Source: Isoetes taiwanensis (lineage: Eukaryota > Streptophyta > Lycopodiopsida > Isoetales > Isoetaceae). Taken from it: DNA of 64,000 nucleotides. The stretch is taken from assembly GCA_021234155.1 (NCBI GenBank), contig JAJEKV010000495.1, positions 105,884-169,883 on the forward strand. Direction: 5' to 3'. Position numbers and translations under genes: made by a program. Below the pieces are notes generated by a model. That model worked only from the letters and a program-made list of their open reading frames with translations, was not told the DNA's origin and ran no database searches. Shown here one piece after another: positions 48,280 to 58,989 of this stretch (the first letter of the stretch is position 1; each line of letters starts with the position of its first letter).

Positions 48280-51060
48280 AATTACATTAAAAGAACCTTG
48301 TTCAAGGCAAGATCACGAGGTTATGCAAACAATTCATTAAAGAAATATCCAGATCCTTATGGTTTTTTAGGCCAGGCCACATCAGGCACTCTACAAACCT
48401 TAGCCCATATAATTTACTATATTGAAAAATATATCCAAAAATAAAAATCTTGTGTAAAATAATTCATATCATCATTTCCATATTAGCATATCCAATTTGA
48501 ACGTTTTTGAATTTGAAAGTATAAAGTAATCAATCTTACAACTATAAACTTAAATCTTACAACTATGAAGTTTTGAATACTGACAATTATGAAGTGTAAA
48601 GTAAACTTTGAATCTTGATGTAGCATTTTCCATCCTCTTAAGCGTTAACGCCAACTCTAATAAACAAAATGGAGACAATTAGAGGAGAGAACCCGTGACT
48701 GCGACCAATCAATACACAATTAGCGTGAAAGCGGTAAATGTGCAAGGGCCAAAAGGTACATTGGGTCTCGGTTTATCATCGATCACCAATTGTATCCTTT
48801 TGCCCCGAGGTGAACATTTAACAAGAAGGGAAAGGAAACTGGAATGGTAACATTCATAGCATTATATGTTTTTCAATTGATCTCAAGCATTACCATTAGA
48901 CGAGAACTAATATCTTAGCCCCAAATCTAGCTGGTAATCTTGATACTCAAGTCTATAGTGTGGAGTTCAGATATCATAATCAGTTTGTTAACATGAAGCA
49001 TAGTATGTTTAACATTTTAAGCTTTCCATCTCTATCACTGCCTTGAAATTCCATTTATTAGCATCACGCTTAAGAGACATTAGATTATCTTTCCATCTTA
49101 CAAATGAGAAAGTACAAGGAATTTGTGAACTACCAGCTCCACTTTTCGTACATATATCATATCCTCATATTTTGAGCAATGCATTTTTCTTAGGATATGA
49201 TCAAGTGGCATACCAAAAGATTCCTGTTATAAAAACTCAAGAAAGCATAAGCTGACCTGAATATTTACGCTCCACATGCAGAGCTCCTGCCGAAATAGAA
49301 TCATCAAAACATCTGACCAGATCCCTTCTTGCCAGGACTGCCAGTAACAGGTGATAAGCCTGTTATTTTGCCATATTCTCAAATCCGAATTTTAAGAAAC
49401 CAGGAAACAAACTACATTTTGCATCAAGACATTAAGGCATGGTTGTACCTGGTCATTATGTGACCCGATGCTCTACTTCCTGGCATAGCAGCCAACAGTT
49501 CAAGTGTGCATTTCTATGAGCCATCTATAAAAATATGAGCTTTCTGTAGCTGCAACTACCAAGAATTCCACAGTATGCACCACAAATTCTGTGGTATGAA
49601 AGCAAAAATAGTGTTTAACTTGCACAGCAGGCATCCAGCTTATGGAATCGATTTGATATCTCTAGCACAATCGGTAGCCCTGCATGGCCTCCTGATGTGT
49701 TGCCTACTAGTATGTATTGCCATCAATTTTTAACAGAGCAAGTGCTCTAAGTGCCAAAACCTGTAAGACATGCATCCGTTACATTTAGCTCTGTGTAAAA
49801 CAGTAAGAACAAAAAAGACATATTTTAGAGCATCGGCATAGCTTGCCAAGGCTAGCAACAAAGAACTTCTTTGTATTGAAGCATGAAAATCTGCTTGTAA
49901 TCAAAGCACAAACCTCAATATTTAAACAGATAAGCTGGATTCCAGATTCGTATCTTGCCTAGGGCACCATTATTTTCTGGCAGAGCTCCACCAGAACATC
50001 TTCTAATCTGCTACAATACAGATCCGACCAAGTTCTATGGCCAGCCGTTTTTGGCGCCAAGCATAGCCGCATCTATTGCTGGACGATGTAGAAAAGTCCA
50101 TAGTTTTCATAGAAAAATCCATCACAAATGACATGAAGGCCTTTGCTATTCGTGCAAGGCCGTTTATGCTCTGAATCTGGCCATCTATTTGCGGCCATAA
50201 GCCATGCCGTTTATGCTCTGAATCCGGCCATCTATATGCAGCCATATTGGCGCCAACACAGAGTATACGGCAACTACATGTGAACCCCAAATGCAAAAAC
50301 GAAATAGGGTTTCGTAGTCATTTCAAGACTAAGTAAAATAAACTTTAGTTTCATTGCCTTTTAAGTTATCTACACTTTTCACATCAAGGAGGTCACGATT
50401 GGAATATCTTAACCCTTCATTGGAACCACTTAGCTAAAAAGCACATATAGGACGATATCTTTTTGAAACCTTCAAGAGTCATTTAATGTGCCATAAATGC
50501 TTGTGTGCATCAAAAGATAAAAACAAGCTTGCATTTATGCCTTTATGCATTTTATTATTCTTATAGTTTAGCATTTAAGGCACACATCCCATCTTGTATG
50601 CCCTAAGGTAATTTGAATCATTTATAGTTATATTTTCTTTTTCGCATCTTAGCATGGTTCTTACCCCATACTACTTAAAGTGTTCCATCTTTTAAGGTAT
50701 ACACATATGCTCATATGCCCTATGCTCAAATTCTATTATGTACATTACCCAACATACATTCCTTGCCAAAATAATTCAGCACTAAATGTAAAATCCCATA
50801 TTTCTATCTATGGGAAGTAGTTCAACAATCTCCATAACTAGGGATATTCATCCAACTTGCATTATACACTTTTGCATGCTTCTTTCATATGTCATAGACG
50901 TCATATGTCCATTATAGAATACCATCTTTCAACAATTTGAAGAATCAAAGCCAAATGACAACATGTGCCCAATAGATCTAGTAGTTCAACTTGTATCTTT
51001 GCATTCTTGCAAAGTTCTTCCATCACAATTTCAATTATATGAAGATTTAAAAAGAATATT
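48280..51060. repeat. 2.78-kb direct duplication, copy 1
   Basis: It begins AATTACATTAAAAGAACCTT after one TTC tract and ends AAAAAGAATATT at the next TTC tract. It is nearly identical to copy 2 (51608-54386). Differences are clustered in small patches (around 48590-48700, 49330-49370, 49760-49850 and 50030-50080) separated by long stretches that agree exactly. No confident gene lies within it. A 70-codon plus frame (49043-49255) is identical in both copies, but so is the surrounding DNA. Confidence 0.95.
49255..49350 (-). other. Exon-like minus-strand segment inside the duplication (also 52560-52650)
   Basis: On the minus strand both copies read LARRDL(V/A)RC(F/L)DDSISAGAL followed by (H/N)VERKYSG, and then the donor-like AG|GTCAGC. 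Copy 2 keeps ESAHI before it, while copy 1 diverges there. Several of the differences change amino acids without creating stops. This looks like one exon of an unknown gene carried by the duplication. I cannot identify the protein or find partner exons with confidence. Confidence 0.25.
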
Positions 51061-51089
51061 CTCTTCTTCTTCTTCTTCTTCTTCTTCTC
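51061..51089 (+). repeat. (TTC)n tract ending copy 1, about 9 units
   Basis: Short TTC tract at the end of copy 1, equivalent in position to the much longer tract at 54387 after copy 2. Confidence 0.95.
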
Positions 51090-51110
51090 CCACAATCCCT
51101 CCCTCGGGAT

Positions 51111-51169
51111 GTAGGACTCCTCTTTTTATAAGGAAAGCAGGACCCCCCCTATAAAAAGAGGGGTCCTAC
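51111..51169. repeat. 59-bp hairpin with TATA-like arms between the two copies
   Basis: The left arm (51111-51130, GTAGGACTCCTCTTTTTATA) and right arm (51150-51169, TATAAAAAGAGGGGTCCTAC) are reverse complements with one mismatch around a 19-base loop. Each arm contains TATAAAAAGAG, so TATA-like boxes point outward on both strands. It lies in the ~520-bp spacer (51090-51607) that separates the duplicated units. It could be a small foldback or a divergent promoter; no transcript evidence can be read from sequence. Confidence 0.8.
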
Positions 51170-51607
51170 TTCCTTACACCAGAAGAAAAACAGATTCAAA
51201 GAATCTTTCAATCAGCATCAAATTATTATATCATCTTTATCTTATTAGTATAAGGTGCATTGGACCAAATACTATATCCACAATAGCAGATAATTCAAGA
51301 ACTAGTACAATGGACTAGTTCAAGACCCAACAAAATGTCAGGGTTTTAAAATCCTGAAGTACATGAGGCACAGTGGGCCTTAAGTACCATGGACAGCCTG
51401 ATATAGTATACTATATCATAATAGGCTATGGGCCATTTACCATAGCATACGGTAGCAGAACCTATTTTACTGTCCAAAAGCAGTAATAATATTCACACTA
51501 ACCTGGTTTGTAGAAGTGATGCGTTTGCCAGATATCTCCAGCAAGTGGAAGTCACGATTTCTTCTTCGTACATGTTCTTGCCAAGACTACAGTCACAGTT
51601 ATGCAAA

Positions 51608-54386
51608 CAATTACATTAAAAGAACCTTGTTCAAGGCAAGATCACTTATCCCAATATCCACCCTGGTTTTTTAGGCCAGGCCACATCAGGCACTCTACAA
51701 ACCTTAGCCCATATAATTTACTATATTGAAAAATATATCCAAAAATAAAAATCTTGTGTAAAATAATTCATATCATCATTTCCATATTAGCATATCCAAT
51801 TTGAACGTTTTTGAATTTGAAAGTATAAAGTAATCAATCTTACAACTATAAACTTAAATCTTACAACTATGAAGTTTTGAATACGACAGTATGAAGTGTA
51901 AAGTAAACTTTGAATCTTGATGTAGCATTTTCCATCCTCTTCCGCGTTAACGCCAACTCTAACAGCAAAATGGAGACAATTAGAGGAGAGAACCCGTACC
52001 TGCAGCCAATCAATACACAATTAGCGTGAAAACGGTAAATGTGCAAGGGCCAAAAGGTACATTGGGTCTCTCAGTTTATCACTGATCACCAATTGTATCC
52101 TTTTGCCCTGAGGTGAACATTTAACAAGAAGGGAAAGGAAACTGGAATGGTAACATTCATAGCATTATATGTTTTTCAATTGATCTCAAGCATTACCATT
52201 AGACGAGAACTAATATCTTAGCCCCAAATCTAGCTGGTAATCTTGATACTCAAGTCTATAGTGTGGAGTTCAGATATCATAATCAGTTTGTTAACATGAA
52301 GCATAGTATGTTTAACATTTTAAGCTTTCCATCTCTATCACTGCCTTGAAATTCCATTTATTAGCATCACGCTTAAGAGACATTAGATTATCTTTCCATC
52401 TTACAAATGAGAAAGTACAAGGAATTTGTGAACTACCAGCTCCACTTTTCGTACATATATCATATCCTCATATTTTGAGCAATGCATTTTTCTTAGGATA
52501 TGATCAAGTGGCATACCAAAAGATTCCTGTTATAAAAACTCAAGAAAGCATAAGCTGACCTGAATATTTACGCTCCACATTCAGAGCTCCTGCCGAAATA
52601 GAATCATCAAGACATCTGGCCAGATCCCTTCTTGCCAGAATGTGTGCCGATTCTATTAAGATGTGAATGTGATAAGCTTATTCTTTATTTTGCCATATTC
52701 TCAAATTCGAATTTTAAGAAACCAGGAAACAAACTACATTTTGCATCAAGACATTAAGGCATGGTTGTACCTGGTCATTATGTGATCCGATGCTCTACTT
52801 CCTGGCATAGCAGCCAACAGTTCAAGTATGCATTTCTATGAGCCATCTATAAAAATATGAGCTTTCTGTAGCTGCAACTACCAAGAATTCCACAGTATGC
52901 ACCACAAATTCTGTGGTATGAAAGCAAAAATAGTGTTTAACTTGCACAGCAGGCATCCAGCTTATGGAATCGATTTGATATCTCTAGCACAATCGGTAGC
53001 CCTGCATGGCCTCCTGATGTGTTGCCTACTAGTATGTATTGCCATCAATTTTTAACGAGCAAGTGCTCTAAGTGCAAAAACACGTAAGACATGCATCCGT
53101 TACATTTAGCTCGCGGTAAAACAAGAAGAACAAAAAAGACATATTTTAGAGCATCTATGATAGCTTGCCAAGGCTAGCAACAAAGAACTTCTTTGTATTG
53201 AAGCATGAAAATCTGCTTGTAATCAAAGCACAAACCTCAATATTTAAACGGATAAGCCGGATTCCAGATTCGTGATCTTGCCTAGGGCACCATTATTTTC
53301 GGCAGAGCTCCACCGAACATCTTCTAATCTGCTACAATACTGAGATCCGACCAAGTTCTATGGCCAGCCGTTTTTTGGCGCCAAGCATAGCCGCATCTAT
53401 TCTTTGGACGATGTAGAAAAGTCCATAGTTTTCATAGAAAAATCCATCACAAATGACATGAAGGCCTTTGCTATTCGTGCAAGGCCGTTTATGCTCTGAA
53501 TCTGGCCATCTATTTGCGGCCATAAGCCATGCCGTTTATGCTCTGAATCCGGCCATCTATATGCAGCCATATAGGCGCCAACACAGAGTATACGGCAACT
53601 ACATGTGAACCCCAAATGCAAAAACGAAATAGGGTTTCGTAGTCATTTCAAGACTAAGTAAAATAAACTTTAGTTTCATTGCCTTTTAAGTTATCTACAC
53701 TTTTCACATCAAGGAGGTCACGATTGGAATATCTTAACCCTTCATTGGAACCACTTAGCTAAAAAGCACATATAGGACGATATCTTTTTGAAACCTTCAA
53801 GAGTCATTTAATGTGCCATAAATGCTTGTGTGCATCAAAAGATAAAAACAAGCTTGCATTTATGCCTTTATGCATTTTATTATTCTTATAGTTTAGCATT
53901 TAAGGCACACATCCCATCTTGTATGCCCTAAGGTAATTTGAATCATTTATAGTTATATTTTCTTTTTCGCATCTTAGCATGGTTCTTACCCCATACTACT
54001 TAAAGTGTTCCATCTTTTAAGGTATACACATATGCTCATATGCCCTATGCTCAAATTCTATTATGTACATTACCCAACATACATTCCTTGCCAAAATAAT
54101 TCAGCACTAAATGTAAAATCCCATATTTCTATCTATGGGAAGTAGTTCAACAATCTCCATAACTAGGGATATTCATCCAACTTGCATTATACACTTTTGC
54201 ATGCTTCTTTCATATGTCATAGACGTCATATGTCCATTATAGAATACCATCTTTCAACAATTTGAAGAATCAAAGCCAAATGACAACATGTGCCCAATAG
54301 ATCTAGTAGTTCAACTTGTATCTTTGCATTCTTGCAAAGTTCTTCCATCACAATTTCAATTATATGAAGATTTAAAAAGAATATTC
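51608..54386. repeat. 2.78-kb direct duplication, copy 2
   Basis: Second copy of the unit at 48280-51060, in the same orientation. It begins CAATTACATTAAAAGAACC and ends at the long TTC tract. In several patches copy 1 and copy 2 differ by small block changes, for example GATTCTATTAAGATGTGAAT only in copy 2 near 52650. This looks more like local rearrangement or consensus error than scattered point mutation. Confidence 0.95.
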
Positions 54387-54556
54387 TCTTCTTCTTCTTC
54401 TTCTTCTTCTTCTTCTTCTTCTTCTTCTTCTTCTTCTTCTTCTTCTTCTTCTTCTTCTTCTTCTTCTTCTTCTTCTTCTTCTTCTTCTTCTTCTTCTTCT
54501 TCTTCTTCTTCTTCTTCACTTCACCGTGGTCTTCTTCTTCTTCTTCTTCTTCTTCC
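54387..54556 (+). repeat. Expanded (TTC)n / (GAA)n tract, over 40 units plus 8
   Basis: A pure TTC run of about 43 units (54387-54516) is interrupted by ACTTCACCGTGGT and then followed by about eight more units. (GAA)n tracts of this size can form triplexes and silence nearby genes in other systems. The minus-strand frame 54750-54226 that crosses it reads a Glu run and then a Lys run only because the interruption shifts the frame; it is not accepted as a gene. Confidence 0.98.
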
Positions 54557-54559
54557 CTA

Positions 54560-55980
54560 CCCACCCTTTTGCAAACTGCGGTGACATATTCTGCTTGAAG
54601 AAAGTTCCGATTTTCATTTTCTCGATTCCTCATGGGAATGGAAGAATCTGGACCGGATGGTTCGTAAAATTGAGAGCTGATAGAGTGGGGGTGAGAGGAG
54701 GTAGGAGAGGAGAATACTTGAGGCAAAGTTGGGAAGAGTGGAGGGAACACCTCTTCGGACGCTAGTAAGCATCTCTTGGAGGTGACCCTCTGGCTCCCTC
54801 GCTATGTGCTCGCTTCATGCCGGGATTGAGCTGATTGGGAGTCTTGAGGAATTGGGAAGGAGGCGGCCGGATTGGGAAGGAGGCAGAGGAATTGGGCGGG
54901 GAATGGAGCGTGAGCTTGTGAGAAGAGCTTACGCTTTAGGCACCTAGTGCTTAAATCCTCGCGGCTTAGGGCGTCGATTGTCACGAAAAACCTCACACGC
55001 CTTGTAACAATTAATTCCAGAACTGTGCTTAAATATTTCATTATGACCCGGTCGAATTGACACATGTCACATCGAGGAAAATGCCTTGACAATATAATTT
55101 TGCCAAGAATGTTGGGATAGTGATGGTACCAAAATAAATAATTGAATCTTTCCAATGTCACAAATCTACATTCTTAAACAATAATTCAATCTTCATTTCG
55201 AAGTACGTGTCCATGCACACCACCCTTGTGCATCCTCACTATTATTAATCTATATACAAATGTGTGCTTACGTGCTTAGGTGCTCGAACAACAAATCACT
55301 TGAAAAGAATAACATCAATTTGGTTAAGTGTCAAAGAATTACAATGTTATTGGGAGATCGCCATAATTTTTCATGGGTCTCCGTGAAATTTTGTACATGT
55401 CTCAGGCCTTCTATTTTGTCCATATCAATTTTAGGATATCTTACCACATGACTGTGCATGGAGGCTTCGGGTTGTTTAATGAGCAACATGTACTTGAAAT
55501 TACCTAAGAATTGATAATACAATCCACTTAAGATAACCTCATGCACTCCAAATTTTTGCCCCCATCCATCTTTGTATGAATCTTCAAGTGTGCATTTGGG
55601 TTACGCGGCACTTGAGGATGAAGTCCACACCCTCCTCGAATTGTCTACCTCAAAGATTCACCGCAAAAATTGTCACCTACCTCTACCAAATTCTTGATCC
55701 ATTCATTGGCTTGTTCAAGAGTCTCCTTTTTTTCTTCTCAACTCTGGTTTTAAAGTCGGTTACCTCCCACTTTCCAAATCTACGTATTGATGCGAGGAGT
55801 CCCAATTATGATCCATGCAAAACAAGCGAGAAACATGACAGCATCTATGAGCAAGCCTGTTTGGTCTACTCCACCGATGGCAGTTCCGATACTGATGAAT
55901 CTTCTTTTGTGCCTTTAAGTGTTTCAATTTCATATTCTTCCATGTTTGCCACAACAAAAGGTTCAATTTCCCAAAAATAT
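54560..55980. other. No gene recognised
   Basis: The minus-strand segment 54750-54580 is proline/serine-rich without stops (MFPPLFPTLPQVF...) and might be a 5' exon, but nothing supports it. Near 54850-54900 the words GGAATTGGGAAGGAGGC and GGATTGGGAAGGAGGC repeat. The region 55260-55980 has weak minus-strand similarity to the C-terminal part of the neighbouring transposase-like relic but no clear motif. Confidence 0.3.
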
Positions 55981-58060
55981 CTTTTGATCTCATCTGTTTC
56001 ATCAACCGGTAGATGCTGGCGAAATATGTACACGAAATTTTACAATATCTTTAGCATGCCTCAGGTTGCACACCATTGGGTTTGAGTTGTTCCTTACTTA
56101 GCGACCTTTTGATAACAGCACCGCACCATCATGTTCACCTTTACCATGAGCAAAGGGCAAAGTAGTTCCACACTATTTCCTTGTCATTCATTGTGAAGTA
56201 CACGCCTAAAAAAAAAAAAGGTTTTCCGACTTGAATTGTGATGAGCGACCATCACTCCAAACCCAATGCTATTTCTGTTCCTTAAGCCATGCAACATGCT
56301 TTTGTAGGCGGTGTTCCACAAATAATGAGTCATGCACTTTATCATCGTAAATGTAAAAGTGAGTCTCTTTTATGATCTTCCTACCATTGTTGAGTCTATT
56401 CCGATCCGCTCCAATCTTACGTTCTTTTTTTTTCTTCTTGACTTTCTTCTTCGTCGTCATACAGAACAGGAATATCAACACTTTTGTCATGTCTATATGT
56501 TATGTGAACAAGTATAGAAACTTAGTGCGTATGCGGTGCATTGACCGGGGCTCATTCGGATCTTGATGTCTGTAATTTTTACGCAAAGTCAATAACAGAT
56601 ACAATTGTATCTTCTTCGAAATGATGACACCTGCTTGTTTAAACCGATGCTATGTAATTGTGTGGAACAAAAATCGATATTACCTTCTTCACATCCTCTT
56701 GAAACTCTTTGGGACTTCTCTCCTTTTGCACTAATCTCAAGGCAGGTTTGTACCTCAAAGCCTTTCTTGGATCCCCAATTCTCTGTCTGGTCCACGTGTT
56801 GCTTTTCAAATGTCTTCCAAGTAACTAGTAATTGAACGTGCCATCCATTTCTGTGGACATTTTCTAATTCTATCCAACCCACATTTTTTACACGCCAACA
56901 TCAGCGGTTATGATCAAACCACTCCTCATCATCACCTTTCGAGGACCACTTGTCTCCATAAATCCTTTGGTGCACTTGATTGTATGCTCCTTGGCTGCAC
57001 ATTACGGGCGGGGCCACAAATCTCACAGTGGGGTTGCAATTGTCATGAACTTCACCCGATTTCTCAGTCGTTCAATCCGCATGATGTATTCAAATTTCAA
57101 GTGGTAGATGCAGCGGCATGTATGCCTCTCACGATCCTCCTTACAAAACTTCGGTTTCAACCTCTCAAAAGTCACGCAATGCAATTTTGATATGAGGATT
57201 CTCCTCTCTAAACCCGAGGTAGAATTGTAACCGCTAGGGAAATCGGTGTGAATGCCAAATAAATGCTACATATAATGAACCCTACAATATAGGATGAATA
57301 CTTACCAGTCGACTTCAAGAAGGTGAATTGGATGTTCCATCTTTTTTCGATGTCTCGATACATACCTCCTCACGTCTTTCTTGTATGGAGAAACTCTTGT
57401 ATTTTTCGTCCCGGAACTTGATAACAGACTTCTCTATTGTAATCTAACATGCTATCCATCCGCTTCTCCTCCTCGAGAGCATTGACCAAGGTCCTTCCCC
57501 TTTGTTAGCTTGCACCCTTCTTTGAAAAGCATTTGAAATTGTTTTTCGGGGATCTTTGAGCAATCTGCCACTTCGTTTGATTCAATGGCTTGACAACATT
57601 TGTACCGGCTTTCGCCATTATCGGGTGGACTTCCTTGCACCAAGCATGTCATGATTCCTCTCATACTTATGTTCTTGCATTGTTTCCTTCAAATTCTTCA
57701 CCATTTGCTCGGCCATAGTAACTCGCTTAGATTTCTTTATAGAAGCAATTGGTAAATCCTTTGCCCTCAAAGAAGATTCGTCAAGGATCTGGCCTTTGTC
57801 ATTGTCATCAACATTTGTACTAATTTGGTTGAATACTTCATAAATTTCTCCTGAAATTTCTCTTATTCTACTTGGTCACTAGGTCTCAATTTCTTATTCT
57901 TCTTTGCTGCGGTAATCTTTAGAAGGGGAATTCTTCTTCATTGCTACCTTCTTTGCATACAATCTCGCCTCGATCTCTCTTCCTTCTTTGCATCAATGGC
58001 TCGTGGAACTGAACGAGGAGAGGAATTGGGTTTCATCTATCCCTGATTTCTGTTATTGCA
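55980..58060 (-). pseudogene. Transposase-like protein (SDG...QFK / HGKG...DG family), decayed
   Basis: Minus strand, reading down from about 58060, across several frames: a charged N-terminal part (KRMDSMLD, 57460), then WKTFEKQHVDQTENWG...KGFEV near 56790, FVPHNYIAS near 56660, VIDFA...NYRHQDPNEPRSMHR near 56570-56530, THFYIYDDKVHDSL and HVAWLKEQK near 56360-56290, VWSDGRSSQFKSEN near 56250, and WNYFAFAHGKGEHDGA with AVIKRSLSKEQLKPNGV near 56150-56085. The order F-x2-H-N-(F/Y)-I-A, DFA-x-NY, SDG-x2-x-QFK, HGKG-x2-DG-x-G is that of transposase-like proteins known from plants, hydrozoans and arthropods. The Asp residues of DFA, SDG and DG may form the nuclease active site (inference). Eight or more frame breaks. 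Lies near the right end of the candidate 14-kb element, reading away from it. Confidence 0.6.
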
Positions 58061-58378
58061 AAATTGGTGAGAGGGCAAATTGTTGAATTTCTTGGTTGGG
58101 CAATTCTTGGAAACAATTAGTCCCTCCATTTTGCTTGAATTCAAGATGGGTTAGCCCACCATCCACGAATATGGCGGGCTACGGGCATTCATGTTTCCCG
58201 CACCAAACAAGCTCATGATTCTCTCATTTTGTCATTTGGCCGGGCGCCAAGACCCTACATGCCAATTGATCAATCACGCACGTCGTGTTTAAAACACGCC
58301 GATTTTAAGCACTTGTAAACGGCGTCCGGACGGTGATTTCTGCTACCCAGTACCGATTTTGCACCCAACTATGAAACA

Positions 58379-58562
58379 AACCATGATATTCTGCATTAAG
58401 CAACTAAGACTCATTTGGTTTCTTAGGAGGTGACATAGGAGTAGAGGAGATACTTGTCCAAGCACATCTGATAACCATGATATCCTGCATAAACAACTAG
58501 GACTCATCTGGGTTCTTAGGAGGTGACATAGTAGAGAAGATCCTTGTCCAAGCACAAAGGAG
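58379..58562. repeat. ~94-bp tandem duplication
   Basis: Two copies start near 58379 and 58473. Shared words are AACCATGATAT(T/C)CTGCAT, AACTA(A/G)GACTCAT, TTCTTAGGAGGTGACATAG and CTTGTCCAAGCACA. It lies immediately outside the right end of the candidate 14-kb element. Up to about 58990 nothing else is recognised. Confidence 0.8.
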
Positions 58563-58989
58563 ATCAGGCTTGTAGTGATGCTTGATTGTCAGGCTGTCAG
58601 CAGATCTATAAGATAAGAAAGCATGTAAGGTCTTGTTAGCATAATATGGCTATAGCAGAGGATATAATTTAGCTGCTTACCCTACCAGATGTTTCTGGAG
58701 AGATGTTTCAGAAGATGTTCCATGACTGCAATCAATTTCATGATAAATTATTACAATTTCATGATTACTTAAGAGGGTTTGTTTGTGGGCTACTTGTAAT
58801 GCAGAGACAGAGAAAAATCCATTACTCCTTGACCGGTGGGGCCTGGCGCATGAAGCTCGGGTTCTGACGACGAAACTTTGATAGGCGATATCTCTCTTAT
58901 CTGGTGTCGGTTTCGCGCGTTTTTGGGCTCTTTGGAAAGCTTGTCAGAAGCTCTTCCAGACATGTAGCATCACCTGTTTTGCATGTGGC

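Larger units (their letters stand above)
44369..58369. mobile_element. Candidate ~14-kb TIR-bounded element (or two related elements)
   Basis: The left end (44371 onward) reads CTGGGTGTAAAATCGCTAGT followed by GGGGTA. The right end, reverse complemented from 58368, reads TTGGGTGCAAAATCGGTACT followed by GGGTA. About 24 of 28 positions agree. Both ends carry AAGCACTT about 50 bp inside (44417 and 58307). The bases AACT lie immediately outside both, a possible 4-bp target duplication. Inside are plus-strand RING-like and FCP1-like relics, a minus-strand transposase-like relic, a 2.78-kb direct duplication and further AAGTGCTT/CAAGTGCT words near 47400-47650. That this is one element rather than two is inference. 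Confidence 0.4.

Noticed and set aside
49043-49255. 70-codon frame identical in both duplicate copies (also 52346-52558)
   Set aside because: The surrounding non-coding DNA is equally identical, so conservation reflects recent duplication, not coding selection.
54226-54750. 174-codon minus frame with long Glu and Lys runs
   Set aside because: It is translation of the (GAA)n tract; the switch from Glu to Lys comes from an interruption that shifts the frame.
54802-55161. 119-codon minus frame as a gene
   Set aside because: No domain, no splice support, and biased only by local composition.
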